Notes: generated by a model not told the origin, from the letters alone. Numbered from the stretch's first letter, positions 1 through 7,530 are shown. The stretch is 11,008 nt of DNA from JBLHGN01 sp047616325 (GCA_047616325.1 JBLHGN010000107.1:1-11008); one strand, 5' to 3'. Translations and numbers: made by a program.

Positions 1-450
1 GTCTCGGTAAAACGAAAAATGCGGGCACTAATCAAGGAGCTTAACCAAGCCAAACAGACAACGGTGATTTTGACATCCCACGACATGGGTGATGTTGACT
101 CTCTGTGCAAGCGCATCGTACTTATAGACAAAGGGAAAATTATCTACGACGGTGCAAAGGAAAAATTTAATCATATATTTGGCTCATACCGAACACTCGT
201 CATCGATGTTCCCGACGTAGAACAGTCTCAACAACTGGCCCTACTTAAGCCGCTACTATCAGCGCAAGAAAACATAAAAATAGCATCTCACGGTGAAGTA
301 TCAACACAGATAGTGTTCAAACAGGATGAGATCGCATTGGTTGATTTAATCGGCCAAGTTCAAAAACTTATGCACTTTTCAGATTTTAAAGTACAGGAAA
401 TGGAAATGGAAACCGTTATTCATAAAGTGTATGAAGGTGCACTGAGATGA
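1..450 (+). CDS. ABC exporter ATP-binding subunit, C-terminal part (5' end outside window)
   Basis: The frame is open from base 1 and ends in TGA at 448-450, so this is the 3' part of a gene that begins before the window. An ATG at 19 is internal to the ATPase fold, not a credible start. The visible part opens in the helical stretch after the D-loop and contains the H-loop motif TVILTSHDM, in which the histidine contacts the ATP gamma-phosphate. The beta strand IVLIDKGKIIYDG follows, as is usual in ABC-2 type drug or polymer exporters, and then a C-terminal accessory region of about 100 residues. Walker A, the signature motif and Walker B lie outside the window. The stop overlaps the start of the next permease gene (ATGA at 447-450), so the genes are translationally coupled. 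The partners are two DUF990-type permeases, which suggests the COG4586/4587/3694 exporter class. The substrate is unknown. Confidence 0.9.
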   Translation, partial: VSVKRKMRALIKELNQAKQTTVILTSHDMGDVDSLCKRIVLIDKGKIIYDGAKEKFNHIFGSYRTLVIDVPDVEQSQQLALLKPLLSAQENIKIASHGEVSTQIVFKQDEIALVDLIGQVQKLMHFSDFKVQEMEMETVIHKVYEGALR

Positions 451-1238
451 ACTATTTTTACTTCCTTTTCCGCGGCTCGATGATGACAGTATTCGCTTAT
501 CGCACATGGATGCTAACAGCATCTGCAGCCAATCTTTTGTACATTGTTGTGGTATACCAGTTGTGGCGCGCAATTTACAGCGGATCCGAGCAACTTAACA
601 ACATGTCTTTTGATCAAAGTTTTTTGTATTTGTCTCTGGCGGGCACCCTGTTCGCCGTGTTTAAGACTACGGCGGATTACAGCATGTCAGCCGACGTATC
701 CAGCGGCATGATCACCAACTATCTGCTAAAACCTATCGATCACCAACTCTACTTACTCGCCGACAATTTAGGCCGTGTAGCCTTGAACGTGGTTTTTGTA
801 ATGATTCCTGCATTTGTCTTAGTCGTGGGTGTGTTTGGCGTTTCACCACCATTTAGCGTGGACTTTCTGTGGTTTTTGCCGGCCTTTCTCATGGCATATT
901 GCATAAGTTTCTTTATTGATTATTCGGTGGGCTGTGTGGCCTTTTACACCGAATCAATTTGGGGCATATTTACCACAAAAGACACCCTAGTCATGGTGTT
1001 ATCGGGCGTGACAATTCCCTTCGCGTTTTTCCCTAATTGGCTACAAGAGGTGTTGATTTGGTCACCCTTTGTGGCCATTTATCACACCCCTGTTAGCATT
1101 CTAATGGGCACGGTAGAAAGTACCAGCCAGCTTATCCAAATGATCAGCAATCAATTACTTTGGATTCTCGTTCTACTGGCATCTAGCCGGCTGTTTTTTA
1201 AAAAATCGAGTCAAGCACTCGTCGTCAATGGAGGCTAA
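447..1238 (+). CDS. ABC-2 type exporter permease, DUF990 family (first membrane subunit)
   Basis: This is a 263-residue polytopic inner-membrane protein. Hydrophobic segments that look like membrane helices lie near residues 22-40, 58-75, 111-132, 140-166, 180-196 and 232-251, matching the six-helix plan of ABC-2 permeases. Sequence features typical of the DUF990 (ABC2_membrane_6, COG4587-like) family are SSGMITNYLLKPID near 85-98, FYTESIWGI near 166-174 and SGVTIPFAFFPNWL near 186-199. It would pair with the second permease and the upstream ATPase to export a substrate that cannot be named from the sequence. The start is ATG 447, which overlaps the ATPase stop by four bases and has GAAGG at 433-437 nine bases upstream. 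Family members have been linked to export of toxic cations and peptides; that is family knowledge, not shown here. Confidence 0.9.
   Translation: MNYFYFLFRGSMMTVFAYRTWMLTASAANLLYIVVVYQLWRAIYSGSEQLNNMSFDQSFLYLSLAGTLFAVFKTTADYSMSADVSSGMITNYLLKPIDHQLYLLADNLGRVALNVVFVMIPAFVLVVGVFGVSPPFSVDFLWFLPAFLMAYCISFFIDYSVGCVAFYTESIWGIFTTKDTLVMVLSGVTIPFAFFPNWLQEVLIWSPFVAIYHTPVSILMGTVESTSQLIQMISNQLLWILVLLASSRLFFKKSSQALVVNGG
1230..1234 (+). promoter_or_regulatory. Ribosome binding site GGAGG that fixes the start of the second permease
   Basis: A perfect GGAGG lies five bases before ATG 1240. An in-frame ATG at 1228 overlaps this site and has no comparable site before it, so 1240 is the better start. The site lies inside the last codons of the upstream permease, which suggests coupled translation. 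Confidence 0.8.
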
Positions 1239-1239
1239 T

Positions 1240-2031
1240 ATGCAAATAGGATACTACTCACGCATCTACATACTATTGGTGGTGCAATATTTAAAAACAA
1301 GAATGGAATACCGAGCCGACTTTTGCATAAGTCTAATTGGCATGTTTTTTATGCAAATTACCGGCTTATTCTCAATATGGATACTTTTCCAAAGCATCAA
1401 TCAAATTAATGATTGGAACGCATATGAAATACTCTTTGTCTTCGGCTTTGCCCAGCTGGTGATTGTACCGCAACAAGTTTGTTTTGATAATTTGTGGAGT
1501 TTGGGCACAAAATTACGTGACGGCTCTTTTATAAAATATTATATGCGGCCACTCAACCCATTATTTTACTACGCCAGCGAAGTGTTTGACATCAAAGGAA
1601 TAGGGCAAATTTTAATTGGCGGCATTACCGTGTATTACGCCAATGCACACCTTGATATACATTGGGACATGGCGACTATCGCCTTCCTGTTTTTGGCCTA
1701 TATTTCTTCCGCCTTAATTGTGATCGCAATGATGCTCATATCGGCCAGCACAATATTTTGGACTTTATCCCAAGCGGTTATGGTCTTTACCGAACGCTTA
1801 AAAGGGTATAGCTTTTATCCAATGACAATCTTTCAGCCCAGCATAAAATTCCTATTTACTTACATTATCCCTATCGGCTTCCTCGCTTTTTACCCGATGC
1901 AAATGTTGCTCAAGCCCGAACAAATGCACTTCCCTGTGATTGTGCTCCCCCTCGTGTCGCTTGCATTCATCAGTGTTGCCTATTGGCTTTGGCAAACCGG
2001 CCTTAAGCGATACGAGGGCACAGGCTCTTAA
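1240..2031 (+). CDS. ABC-2 type exporter permease, DUF990 family (second membrane subunit)
   Basis: From ATG 1240 the protein has 263 residues. A start at ATG 1228 would add only four residues and would overlap the ribosome binding site. Hydrophobic segments lie near 28-51, 62-80, 117-134, 145-172, 203-220 and 232-251. The motif LRDGSFIKYYMRPLN near 92-106 and the stretch FTYIIPIGFLAFYPM near 206-220 are characteristic of COG3694-type DUF990 permeases, which occur as pairs beside an ATPase. Only one base separates it from the upstream permease stop, so the three genes form one operon. Its TAA (2029-2031) overlaps the stop of the convergent glycosidase gene within a shared TTAA, leaving no room for a dedicated terminator between the two transcription units. 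Confidence 0.9.
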   Translation: MQIGYYSRIYILLVVQYLKTRMEYRADFCISLIGMFFMQITGLFSIWILFQSINQINDWNAYEILFVFGFAQLVIVPQQVCFDNLWSLGTKLRDGSFIKYYMRPLNPLFYYASEVFDIKGIGQILIGGITVYYANAHLDIHWDMATIAFLFLAYISSALIVIAMMLISASTIFWTLSQAVMVFTERLKGYSFYPMTIFQPSIKFLFTYIIPIGFLAFYPMQMLLKPEQMHFPVIVLPLVSLAFISVAYWLWQTGLKRYEGTGS

Positions 2032-4232
2032 CCTTGAATAGTAAGCAAGTGAGAAATACTACCGGGGCATGCAATATTACAGTCTTCATAAGTGGCTTGA
2101 TCCGCAATCAAAATTTCTATAGCCCTGGGTTCCTCGACGACATTAAGTGCTTCATCGTAAAGGCTTAATTGCGTGGGCCCAAGCGTCAAGACTATCCGCT
2201 TGCTTTCACCGGAACTTAGCGAAACTCGCGTAAACGCTTTCAGTGATTTTAGCGGACGCGTGACACTTGCATAGCTATCCCGCAGGTAGAGCTGTACGAT
2301 TTCACACCCTTTCAACGAACCGACATTTGTCACGGTGACCATAACCTCAATACTCTCACCAACATCAATCACGTCTGGTGCGATTAAATCACTGTATTCA
2401 AATTCGGTATAACTCAGACCATAGCCAAAAGCATATAAAGGCTCGTAACGGGTGTACACCTCCTTGCTCAGATAGCGTCTGGCGTTATAGACCACAGGAA
2501 CATGCGAACCGTCTCGAGGGAAACTTATCGGTAAGCGCCCCGCAGGATTGTAATCACCAAACAAGACCTCAGCGATCGGGTCAGCGCCTTCGGTGCCCGG
2601 CAAGTAGGCCCACAACATTGCTTCGACGTTGGCATCTGCCCACGTGACATTCAAGGGCCTACCCACAACCGATACCATCACTACAGGTATGCCTGTGGCA
2701 ACGGCCATCTTAAGCATTACTTCCTCGCCGCCTTCGAGGCCCAACTCCATTGAATCCCCATACCATTCGGCATGGGGCTCTTCACTGACAATACTAATGC
2801 AAACGTCGAATTTTCGCTCGGTAAGCGCCAGGCTCGACAAGGTATCTACGTCATCAATGTAAGTGACCTGGGTCGCCTCGGAGACAATTCCTTTAATCGC
2901 ATCGACGATTGTTTTGCATTCCAGGTCGCCCTCCTCGGCACCCGCCCACCCCAAGGTCCAGCCACCGCAAAGATGCCGCTTACTCGCGGCCGAGGCGCCA
3001 GTAACTAAAATAGACTTTAGTTTTTTTGACAGCGGTAACAGTTTATTTTGATTTTTTAACAGCGTAATTGATTCCAATGCCAATTGTTTTGCCAGCGCTT
3101 TACTTTGCTCGCTGCCCACCAATTTACCGGCTTTCGTCACATCGAGTGGCGACCGGGAAAACAAGCCCAATTTACACTTGAGTAAGAGTATATTTTTTAC
3201 CGCCTGATCCACTCGCGCCATCGCAATGCTGCCTTCCTCGACTGCCTCCATCATGAGATCTACAGCCGCAATATTGGCAACGGCCATATTTATGTCGAGC
3301 CCGGCATTAAACGATTTCACAATTGCCGCCTTCATATCGATCGCCACTTTATGCCGACTATGAAGTCTTTCTACATCGCCCCAGTCGGAAATCGTCACCC
3401 CTTTAAAACTAAGCCGCTTACGCAGAAAATCATCGAGTATGCGCTTTGAGGCTGGCACAGGAACGCCATTCACATCACCCCCGCTCACCATTATTGTAAG
3501 CACGTCGCTTTCTATTGCCGCCTCAAAGGGAGGCGCATGCATCTCCAGGATACTGCGATCAGACAAATCGGCCGGTGTTCTGTCCATGCCATTTCTCGAC
3601 TCACCATAGCCGATAAAATGCTTCGCACAGGCGGCGAGATCACCATTGCCTTGAATCCCTTTAACCAAGGCCGCGCTAATTGACCCGGCCAGAAAGGGAT
3701 CCTCGCCTAAAGATTCATAGACCCTACCCCATCGTGTATCACGGGCGACATCGACCGCTGGTGCAAAATTACAATTAAACCCAATGGGCGATAATTCAGT
3801 CCCAACCCATTGGCCATATTGCTCGGCGAGTGTGGGGTTCCACGTGGCGGCAACCCCCAGGTTATGACTGAAAATTGCCGAACCTTTCATAAAACTAACG
3901 CCGTGTACCGCATCGATGCCAAATAGCACCGGTATTTTACGAACAGTAAATTGATCGACATATTCGTTAACTTTCGCTATATAGTCGGCCCAAGCACTGG
4001 GCGAGCCATCACCCACTCGAGATACCCCGCCGAAAAGAAAGGAGCCAATATTATATTCGACCAATAATTTTGCCAGATATTTAGGGTCCAGAACGTCGGT
4101 ATAGTCTTCGCCATATTCCTCACTTATGCGTTCTTCCAGGCAAAAACACGGCTCTATCATCACACACTGACCCAACTTTTCCCTAAGAGTCATACTGGCG
4201 AGAAGTTCTTCTATCTTTTGTTCGTGGGACAC
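2028..4232 (-). CDS. Glycoside hydrolase family 3 beta-glycosidase, cytoplasmic, with C-terminal Fn3-like domain
   Basis: The 734-residue protein has the GH3 three-domain plan: a TIM-barrel domain (about 1-355), an alpha/beta sandwich (about 375-575) and a fibronectin-III-like domain (about 620-710). The barrel shows FGIDAVHG (104-111), the KHF motif (204-206) and ISDWGD, in which D283 is the expected nucleophile. In the second domain, E489 in AEWYGD matches the position of the acid/base glutamate in exo-glucanase-like GH3 enzymes. GGW (423-425) and PGTEGAD (545-551) are also typical. It would release terminal beta-linked glucose or a similar sugar from oligosaccharides or glycosides. There is no signal peptide: the barrel begins almost at residue 1, so cytoplasmic action is likely. 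The start is GTG, supported by GGAG five bases upstream. An overlapping ATG two bases upstream is out of frame. The glycosyltransferase lies 46 bases upstream in the same operon. Substrate linkage cannot be read from sequence alone. Confidence 0.93.
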   Translation of the reverse strand: MSHEQKIEELLASMTLREKLGQCVMIEPCFCLEERISEEYGEDYTDVLDPKYLAKLLVEYNIGSFLFGGVSRVGDGSPSAWADYIAKVNEYVDQFTVRKIPVLFGIDAVHGVSFMKGSAIFSHNLGVAATWNPTLAEQYGQWVGTELSPIGFNCNFAPAVDVARDTRWGRVYESLGEDPFLAGSISAALVKGIQGNGDLAACAKHFIGYGESRNGMDRTPADLSDRSILEMHAPPFEAAIESDVLTIMVSGGDVNGVPVPASKRILDDFLRKRLSFKGVTISDWGDVERLHSRHKVAIDMKAAIVKSFNAGLDINMAVANIAAVDLMMEAVEEGSIAMARVDQAVKNILLLKCKLGLFSRSPLDVTKAGKLVGSEQSKALAKQLALESITLLKNQNKLLPLSKKLKSILVTGASAASKRHLCGGWTLGWAGAEEGDLECKTIVDAIKGIVSEATQVTYIDDVDTLSSLALTERKFDVCISIVSEEPHAEWYGDSMELGLEGGEEVMLKMAVATGIPVVMVSVVGRPLNVTWADANVEAMLWAYLPGTEGADPIAEVLFGDYNPAGRLPISFPRDGSHVPVVYNARRYLSKEVYTRYEPLYAFGYGLSYTEFEYSDLIAPDVIDVGESIEVMVTVTNVGSLKGCEIVQLYLRDSYASVTRPLKSLKAFTRVSLSSGESKRIVLTLGPTQLSLYDEALNVVEEPRAIEILIADQATYEDCNIACPGSISHLLTIQG

Positions 4233-4237
4233 ATTGG

Positions 4238-4241
4238 CTCC
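4238..4241 (-). promoter_or_regulatory. Ribosome binding site GGAG for the GTG start of the GH3 gene
   Basis: On the minus strand GGAG is followed by five bases (CCAAT) and then GTG at 4232-4230. This decides a non-ATG start. The ATG formed at 4234-4232 is in a different frame. Confidence 0.6.
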
Positions 4242-4278
4242 AATTCTAATAATTTACTAAACAGCGCTTACCCTGTAT

Positions 4279-5697
4279 TTAAGCGAGTGACTCTCGTGTG
4301 ATTTCTGGATTTGATATCGCAGAGAAAGTCAACTGCGGCTTTCTAAAACAGCCCAAATAGGGATTAACAGACGTCAGTTTTTTACCGATATATTCTTTTT
4401 TATACCTTACAATATCGCTTTTAACCCGCGTTAAATAGCTAAATATTTTTTCTGCATACGCCTCTTCACCGTCGAAAAGTACCGGACTGTAATTTTCACC
4501 AATCAATTCACACAAGGGTTGATCATCTCCCGAAATACACGCAAGCGCTCGTTCTAATACGTCAAAAAATACACTGGATTTCAAAAGCTCTTTACTTTCG
4601 ACATAGCGTTTAATCCTGAACCGACCACCAGTGTATAGCACCTCCTCCCTTGTAAATATTTCAAAATAATAGGCAACAACTTCAAATATTAAGGTGTTAA
4701 ACTCCGTATCCGAATTTCTTGTCAGCCGATATTCATTATCTTCATGAATGGTGTAAACATCATCTGCAACAATATACAAATGTAAAAACCCTAAACCATG
4801 AACCTCAAGTCCCTGAAATAGATCTTCCGCAAAATTATTAATGAAATTAGGAAATGGTAGCACTTCAATTATGGAAGTTCTCATGCCTATAAGCATTCCC
4901 ACTATATAATTTGTCAGAAAAACATCCTCTTTGTATGGATACTTCAATTGCGTTGGATACGGCTTAAAAAGGCAGGAGTTATGATCATAAGAAGTAATTT
5001 GCACAGTGCCCGCCTCGGGGCTATCGTCTAAGGCCGCGATCATTCGCTGAAGGACAGGACCAACAAGCTGAACATCGTCATCCCAAAACAAACAATATTC
5101 ACCCGCAGCCAACGATGCGCCAATATTTCGATTGACCGAGATATTGTTCTTTTTCGACGAGACCACCTTAACTTGATACGCAGCAGTGCTCAGCTTTTCG
5201 AATAATTCTTCCTCATACACTTTAAACGCATCTGGGTCTGCGACAACGATAATCAACTCCATATTTTTAGCGTCATCATATGCCAAAGCGAATTCATCCA
5301 TTCGTCTTAGTAATGAATCAAAGCGTCGACTTATCGTCGTCAAGATCACCGAACTTTTTATATTTTCGTTACTCACATTTAGAGCAACAGGGTCAGTTCT
5401 ATAAAGCTTAATCTCAGAGGCCCAGAATCCTTTTTTTTTTGTTAACAACTCCGGAAGTGTAGCGTTAAATCGATTGCGCCCAACGTCCATTTTGTCACAT
5501 GCCACAGCATCCAGAGATACTTCGTGAGCCCAATAGACTAATTCCTCGTCAATTACCGTTGATAGAATAATTTTTGCTTCTAACAAAACCAGTGTCGTTA
5601 GGTCAATATCGTTTTCGTCATGGGTAAACTCCCCCACCACGTGAGCAATATTGGCCTGACCCAGCATCGCGATTAGCGCGCATCGCGCATCGCTCAT
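4279..5697 (-). CDS. GT2-fold (GT-A) glycosyltransferase with an unfamiliar N-terminal region; 5' end probably frameshifted
   Basis: The 472-residue frame holds a GT-A domain from about residue 114. It opens with a beta strand, SSVILTTIS, then a second strand, LIIVVADPD, near 148-156. NRNIGASLAAGEYCLFWDDD near 189-208 follows; this is the usual family 2 pattern of arginine-asparagine-glycine helix, strand and DXD motif (D206-D208) that binds the metal and nucleotide sugar. FAEDLFQGLEV near 289-299 is where family 2 enzymes place the catalytic acidic residue, although the exact base is uncertain. No membrane helix is evident, so it is probably cytoplasmic. Residues 1-110 and 340-472 are not recognised. 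ATG 5697 lacks a well-placed ribosome binding site, and the frame is closed by TAG four codons upstream. A 7-base tandem repeat at this start and a run of ten A on the coding strand (5440-5431) suggest the original protein began at 5818. The GH3 gene follows. Donor and acceptor are unknown. Confidence 0.8.
   Translation of the reverse strand: MSDARCALIAMLGQANIAHVVGEFTHDENDIDLTTLVLLEAKIILSTVIDEELVYWAHEVSLDAVACDKMDVGRNRFNATLPELLTKKKGFWASEIKLYRTDPVALNVSNENIKSSVILTTISRRFDSLLRRMDEFALAYDDAKNMELIIVVADPDAFKVYEEELFEKLSTAAYQVKVVSSKKNNISVNRNIGASLAAGEYCLFWDDDVQLVGPVLQRMIAALDDSPEAGTVQITSYDHNSCLFKPYPTQLKYPYKEDVFLTNYIVGMLIGMRTSIIEVLPFPNFINNFAEDLFQGLEVHGLGFLHLYIVADDVYTIHEDNEYRLTRNSDTEFNTLIFEVVAYYFEIFTREEVLYTGGRFRIKRYVESKELLKSSVFFDVLERALACISGDDQPLCELIGENYSPVLFDGEEAYAEKIFSYLTRVKSDIVRYKKEYIGKKLTSVNPYLGCFRKPQLTFSAISNPEITRESLA
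5431..5440. repeat. Ten-base A/T homopolymer inside the glycosyltransferase gene
   Basis: Ten T on the plus strand, ten A on the coding strand, encode the end of a threonine codon and three lysines (K87-K89 of the 472-residue frame). Slippage by one base in either direction leads quickly to a stop, so indels here would switch the enzyme off. Runs of this length can also cause transcriptional slippage. Confidence 0.9.
5677..5693. repeat. 7-base tandem repeat (2.4 copies) at the glycosyltransferase start
   Basis: The plus strand reads CGCGCATCGCGCATCGC, period seven (unit GCGCATC), with every base from 5677 to 5686 equal to the base seven positions on. Seven is not a multiple of three, so gain or loss of a unit changes the reading frame of the overlapping gene. 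The reported ATG 5697 lies four bases beyond it. Confidence 0.85.
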
Positions 5698-5818
5698 CTC
5701 TCGATACGGCTACCCCTACCCTTTTTTCCACTCGCGAGATCAACCACTCTGCGACATAAGCCGCCAAACCATTGTTTTTGTTAAGTATATTTTTGGTCGG
5801 GTTTTCGTTGAAAGTCAT
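5677..5818 (-). pseudogene. Displaced N-terminal segment of the glycosyltransferase (out of frame by a 7-base duplication)
   Basis: An ATG at 5818 opens a frame that reads MTFNENPTKN and continues through an amphipathic, protein-like stretch (GLAAYVAEWLISRVEKRV) to DERCA, where it enters the 7-base repeat. Deleting one repeat copy fuses DERCA to LIAMLGQ of the glycosyltransferase and yields 510 residues with no internal stop. As it stands the frame runs out of register into low-complexity residues and stops at 5618. AGGG lies about 12 bases upstream of the ATG, a weak ribosome binding site. It is better read as the true start of the glycosyltransferase than as a separate 66-residue gene. A sequencing or assembly error in the repeat would give the same picture. 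Confidence 0.6.
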
Positions 5819-6466
5819 TTAGTGTTTCTTCCCTAAGAGATTAAAGATGTTTTTTGCGCCATCCTACTACATGTCTTTCGCAGAAGACAGAACCCTGTCG
5901 CATAATATGGGATTTTGTCGTAGACCCGCGCAATAAACTCACTGAGGAGAATGTAAGCCCTATTATTTTTCGACACACGAAGCAAGGTCAAAAAATCGGC
6001 ATGAAAGAAACACAATTAGCGTTGAGCAAACACACCAGCGAGTAGCGTCATCTACGGCCAATATGAACTTTTACAAAATACCAATATAGGGCTGACGATC
6101 GCCGCCAGCATTTGCACATTCGCCCAAGATATTTAATAGATGGAAAGATAGAATATTCCAAGATTTAGTGGGTACCTGCCATGCATTATTTAGGGAATGT
6201 CTTGTGTGTAAAATCGGTACTGCTGCCTTACACAAAAAATAGAAAGCAAAACGTATTTTATTCACCGCAAGGCGTGGCCTATGACGAATTTTAATTCCTC
6301 CTTAGTCAAGTTAACACACAAGTTGTGGCTAAATATTCGCCAAGGAAAATTATTTATGGGCTTTCTAAAGTGGCTATCCGCCTTAGCTGGGCGCTCATTC
6401 ACTTCCAGGTTGAATTAAAAAACCAAAATAAAACATGATCAATCAAAGACTTTATAATTCCTGTGC
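5819..6466. other. Non-coding stretch of about 650 bases between two minus-strand genes
   Basis: It is AT-rich, with frequent stops in all frames. Short open frames at 5833-6015 (-), 5854-6045 (+) and 6071-6265 (-) have no recognisable motif, no good ribosome binding site and overlap one another. The promoter of the glycosyltransferase operon should lie at its left end, but I see no convincing paired -35 and -10 elements. A small plus-strand ORF at 6281-6418 is listed separately. No tRNA cloverleaf, transposase fragment or clear terminator for the CNNM gene was seen. Confidence 0.6.
6281..6418 (+). CDS. Possible small basic protein, 45 residues
   Basis: ATG 6281 to TAA 6416-6418 encodes a 45-residue peptide rich in lysine, arginine, leucine and tryptophan (for example KLWLNIRQGKLFMGFLKWLS), which could form an amphipathic helix. 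AAGG lies eight bases before the ATG, an acceptable but weak ribosome binding site. No family is recognised. It sits alone in a non-coding region and points against its neighbours. It may be chance, and conservation would be needed to accept it. Confidence 0.2.
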   Translation: MTNFNSSLVKLTHKLWLNIRQGKLFMGFLKWLSALAGRSFTSRLN

Positions 6467-7522
6467 CTATTTACTGCCCTCACTACGACCTTCTTGAGTT
6501 TTACGTAATCGCTCGCGATACTGCTCTCGTGCCAGCTCTTGCATATCTTCAACTGTATCACTTTCGTCAACAATTTCTCGCCCAAGCAGTGTCTCAATGG
6601 CATCTTCGAGCGTTACCACGCCGACAGTTTGGCCAAACTCGTCTACAACGATAAGCATGTGCGCTTTCTGGCGAATGAATAAATCCAAGAGCTGTCGAAC
6701 GGGCATTTTCTCCAGTACGCATTTCACTGGTCTTGCAAACTCCTCGATCGCATGCTCACCTAATCCATCTCGCTCGGCCTGAAAAAGATCTGCACGAATC
6801 ACTTTGCCGACAATATGATCCTGATCCTCATCGTACACAGGAATGCGGGTAAACTGGCGCGTAAGTGTGTTGTTTAGGGCCTCCGTCACACTCGAATTAG
6901 CAGGCAGCATATGTACCACTGTGCGCGGTGTTAAAATCTGCTCAGTAACAACATCGCGCAAATTTAATACATTGGTAAGATAGTCGTTTTCCTGGCTACC
7001 AAGCACACCGCCCTTATGGCCAAGCGATGCAAGCGCGATAATCTCTTCTCGTGTAATTTCATTGTGATTTGTGTTGCCAAGCAAGCGCGTAAGGCATGTA
7101 GAAATCCACACTAAAGGAAAGACCGCCCGAGTTAGCCAGATAATTACCGCTGCTGCAGGTAAAGACAATTCGCGCCAGAATTTTGCACCCAGAGTTTTAG
7201 GAATAATTTCGGAAAAATACAGAATGATCAGAGTAAGCAGAATGGCGGTTACCGTTTCCCATTGCGGCCCAAATACCTGCAAGGCTTGTGAACCCACCCC
7301 TGCGGCGCCCATCGTGTGCGCAAATGTATTTAAGATCAATATACTGGCAAGCGAATCATCAAGCCGGGTCTTAACAGTGGATAGATGTTTTGCCTTAGCA
7401 GGCTTTTCACTCAGTATGGTTTCTACATAAGTCGGCGTAACCGAAAGCAATACAGCCTCGAGCACAGAGCAAATAAACGACACACCGATGGCAAGTGCAA
7501 GATATAGCAATAACAAGGTCAT
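6467..7522 (-). CDS. CNNM (DUF21) domain membrane protein with CBS-domain pair
   Basis: The 351-residue protein has an N-terminal CNNM/DUF21 membrane domain (about 1-150), with hydrophobic segments near 2-28, 57-82, 91-106 and 120-148. It includes the family's conserved stretch YFSEIIPKTLGAKF (102-115). A linker with EEIIALASLGHKGGVL follows, then two CBS domains (about 195-250 and 260-318). The second ends in the hallmark VVDEFGQTVGVVTLEDAIE near 292-310 and a glycine-arginine-glutamate-isoleucine-valine-aspartate run. CBS pairs bind adenine nucleotides. Members of this family are linked to magnesium or other divalent cation transport (CorC/YfjD/MpfA type). The C-terminal CorC_HlyC domain seen in many longer homologues is absent: after the CBS pair only a charged tail remains. 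ATG 7522 has GGAG eight bases upstream. The gene stands alone, with no operon partner. Confidence 0.92.
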   Translation of the reverse strand: MTLLLLYLALAIGVSFICSVLEAVLLSVTPTYVETILSEKPAKAKHLSTVKTRLDDSLASILILNTFAHTMGAAGVGSQALQVFGPQWETVTAILLTLIILYFSEIIPKTLGAKFWRELSLPAAAVIIWLTRAVFPLVWISTCLTRLLGNTNHNEITREEIIALASLGHKGGVLGSQENDYLTNVLNLRDVVTEQILTPRTVVHMLPANSSVTEALNNTLTRQFTRIPVYDEDQDHIVGKVIRADLFQAERDGLGEHAIEEFARPVKCVLEKMPVRQLLDLFIRQKAHMLIVVDEFGQTVGVVTLEDAIETLLGREIVDESDTVEDMQELAREQYRERLRKTQEGRSEGSK

Positions 7523-7530
7523 GTATGAAA

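Noticed and set aside
1228..1239. Earlier ATG (1228) as start of the second permease
   Set aside because: It overlaps the perfect GGAGG that serves ATG 1240 and has no comparable site upstream.
2378..3051. Several plus-strand open frames inside the GH3 gene
   Set aside because: They are antisense shadows of a clearly coding GH3 frame and contain no motifs.
5186..5404. Plus-strand open frame within the glycosyltransferase gene
   Set aside because: Antisense shadow of the glycosyltransferase; serine-rich composition expected from the opposite frame.
5520..5660. Acyl-carrier-like pattern in the glycosyltransferase N-terminus (DLTTLVLLE then VIDEEL)
   Set aside because: The phosphopantetheine motif with GxDS is absent, and the resemblance is limited to a helix pattern.
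5833..6265. Three short overlapping open frames on both strands
   Set aside because: No ribosome binding site, no motif, mutually overlapping and with a composition like random AT-rich translation.
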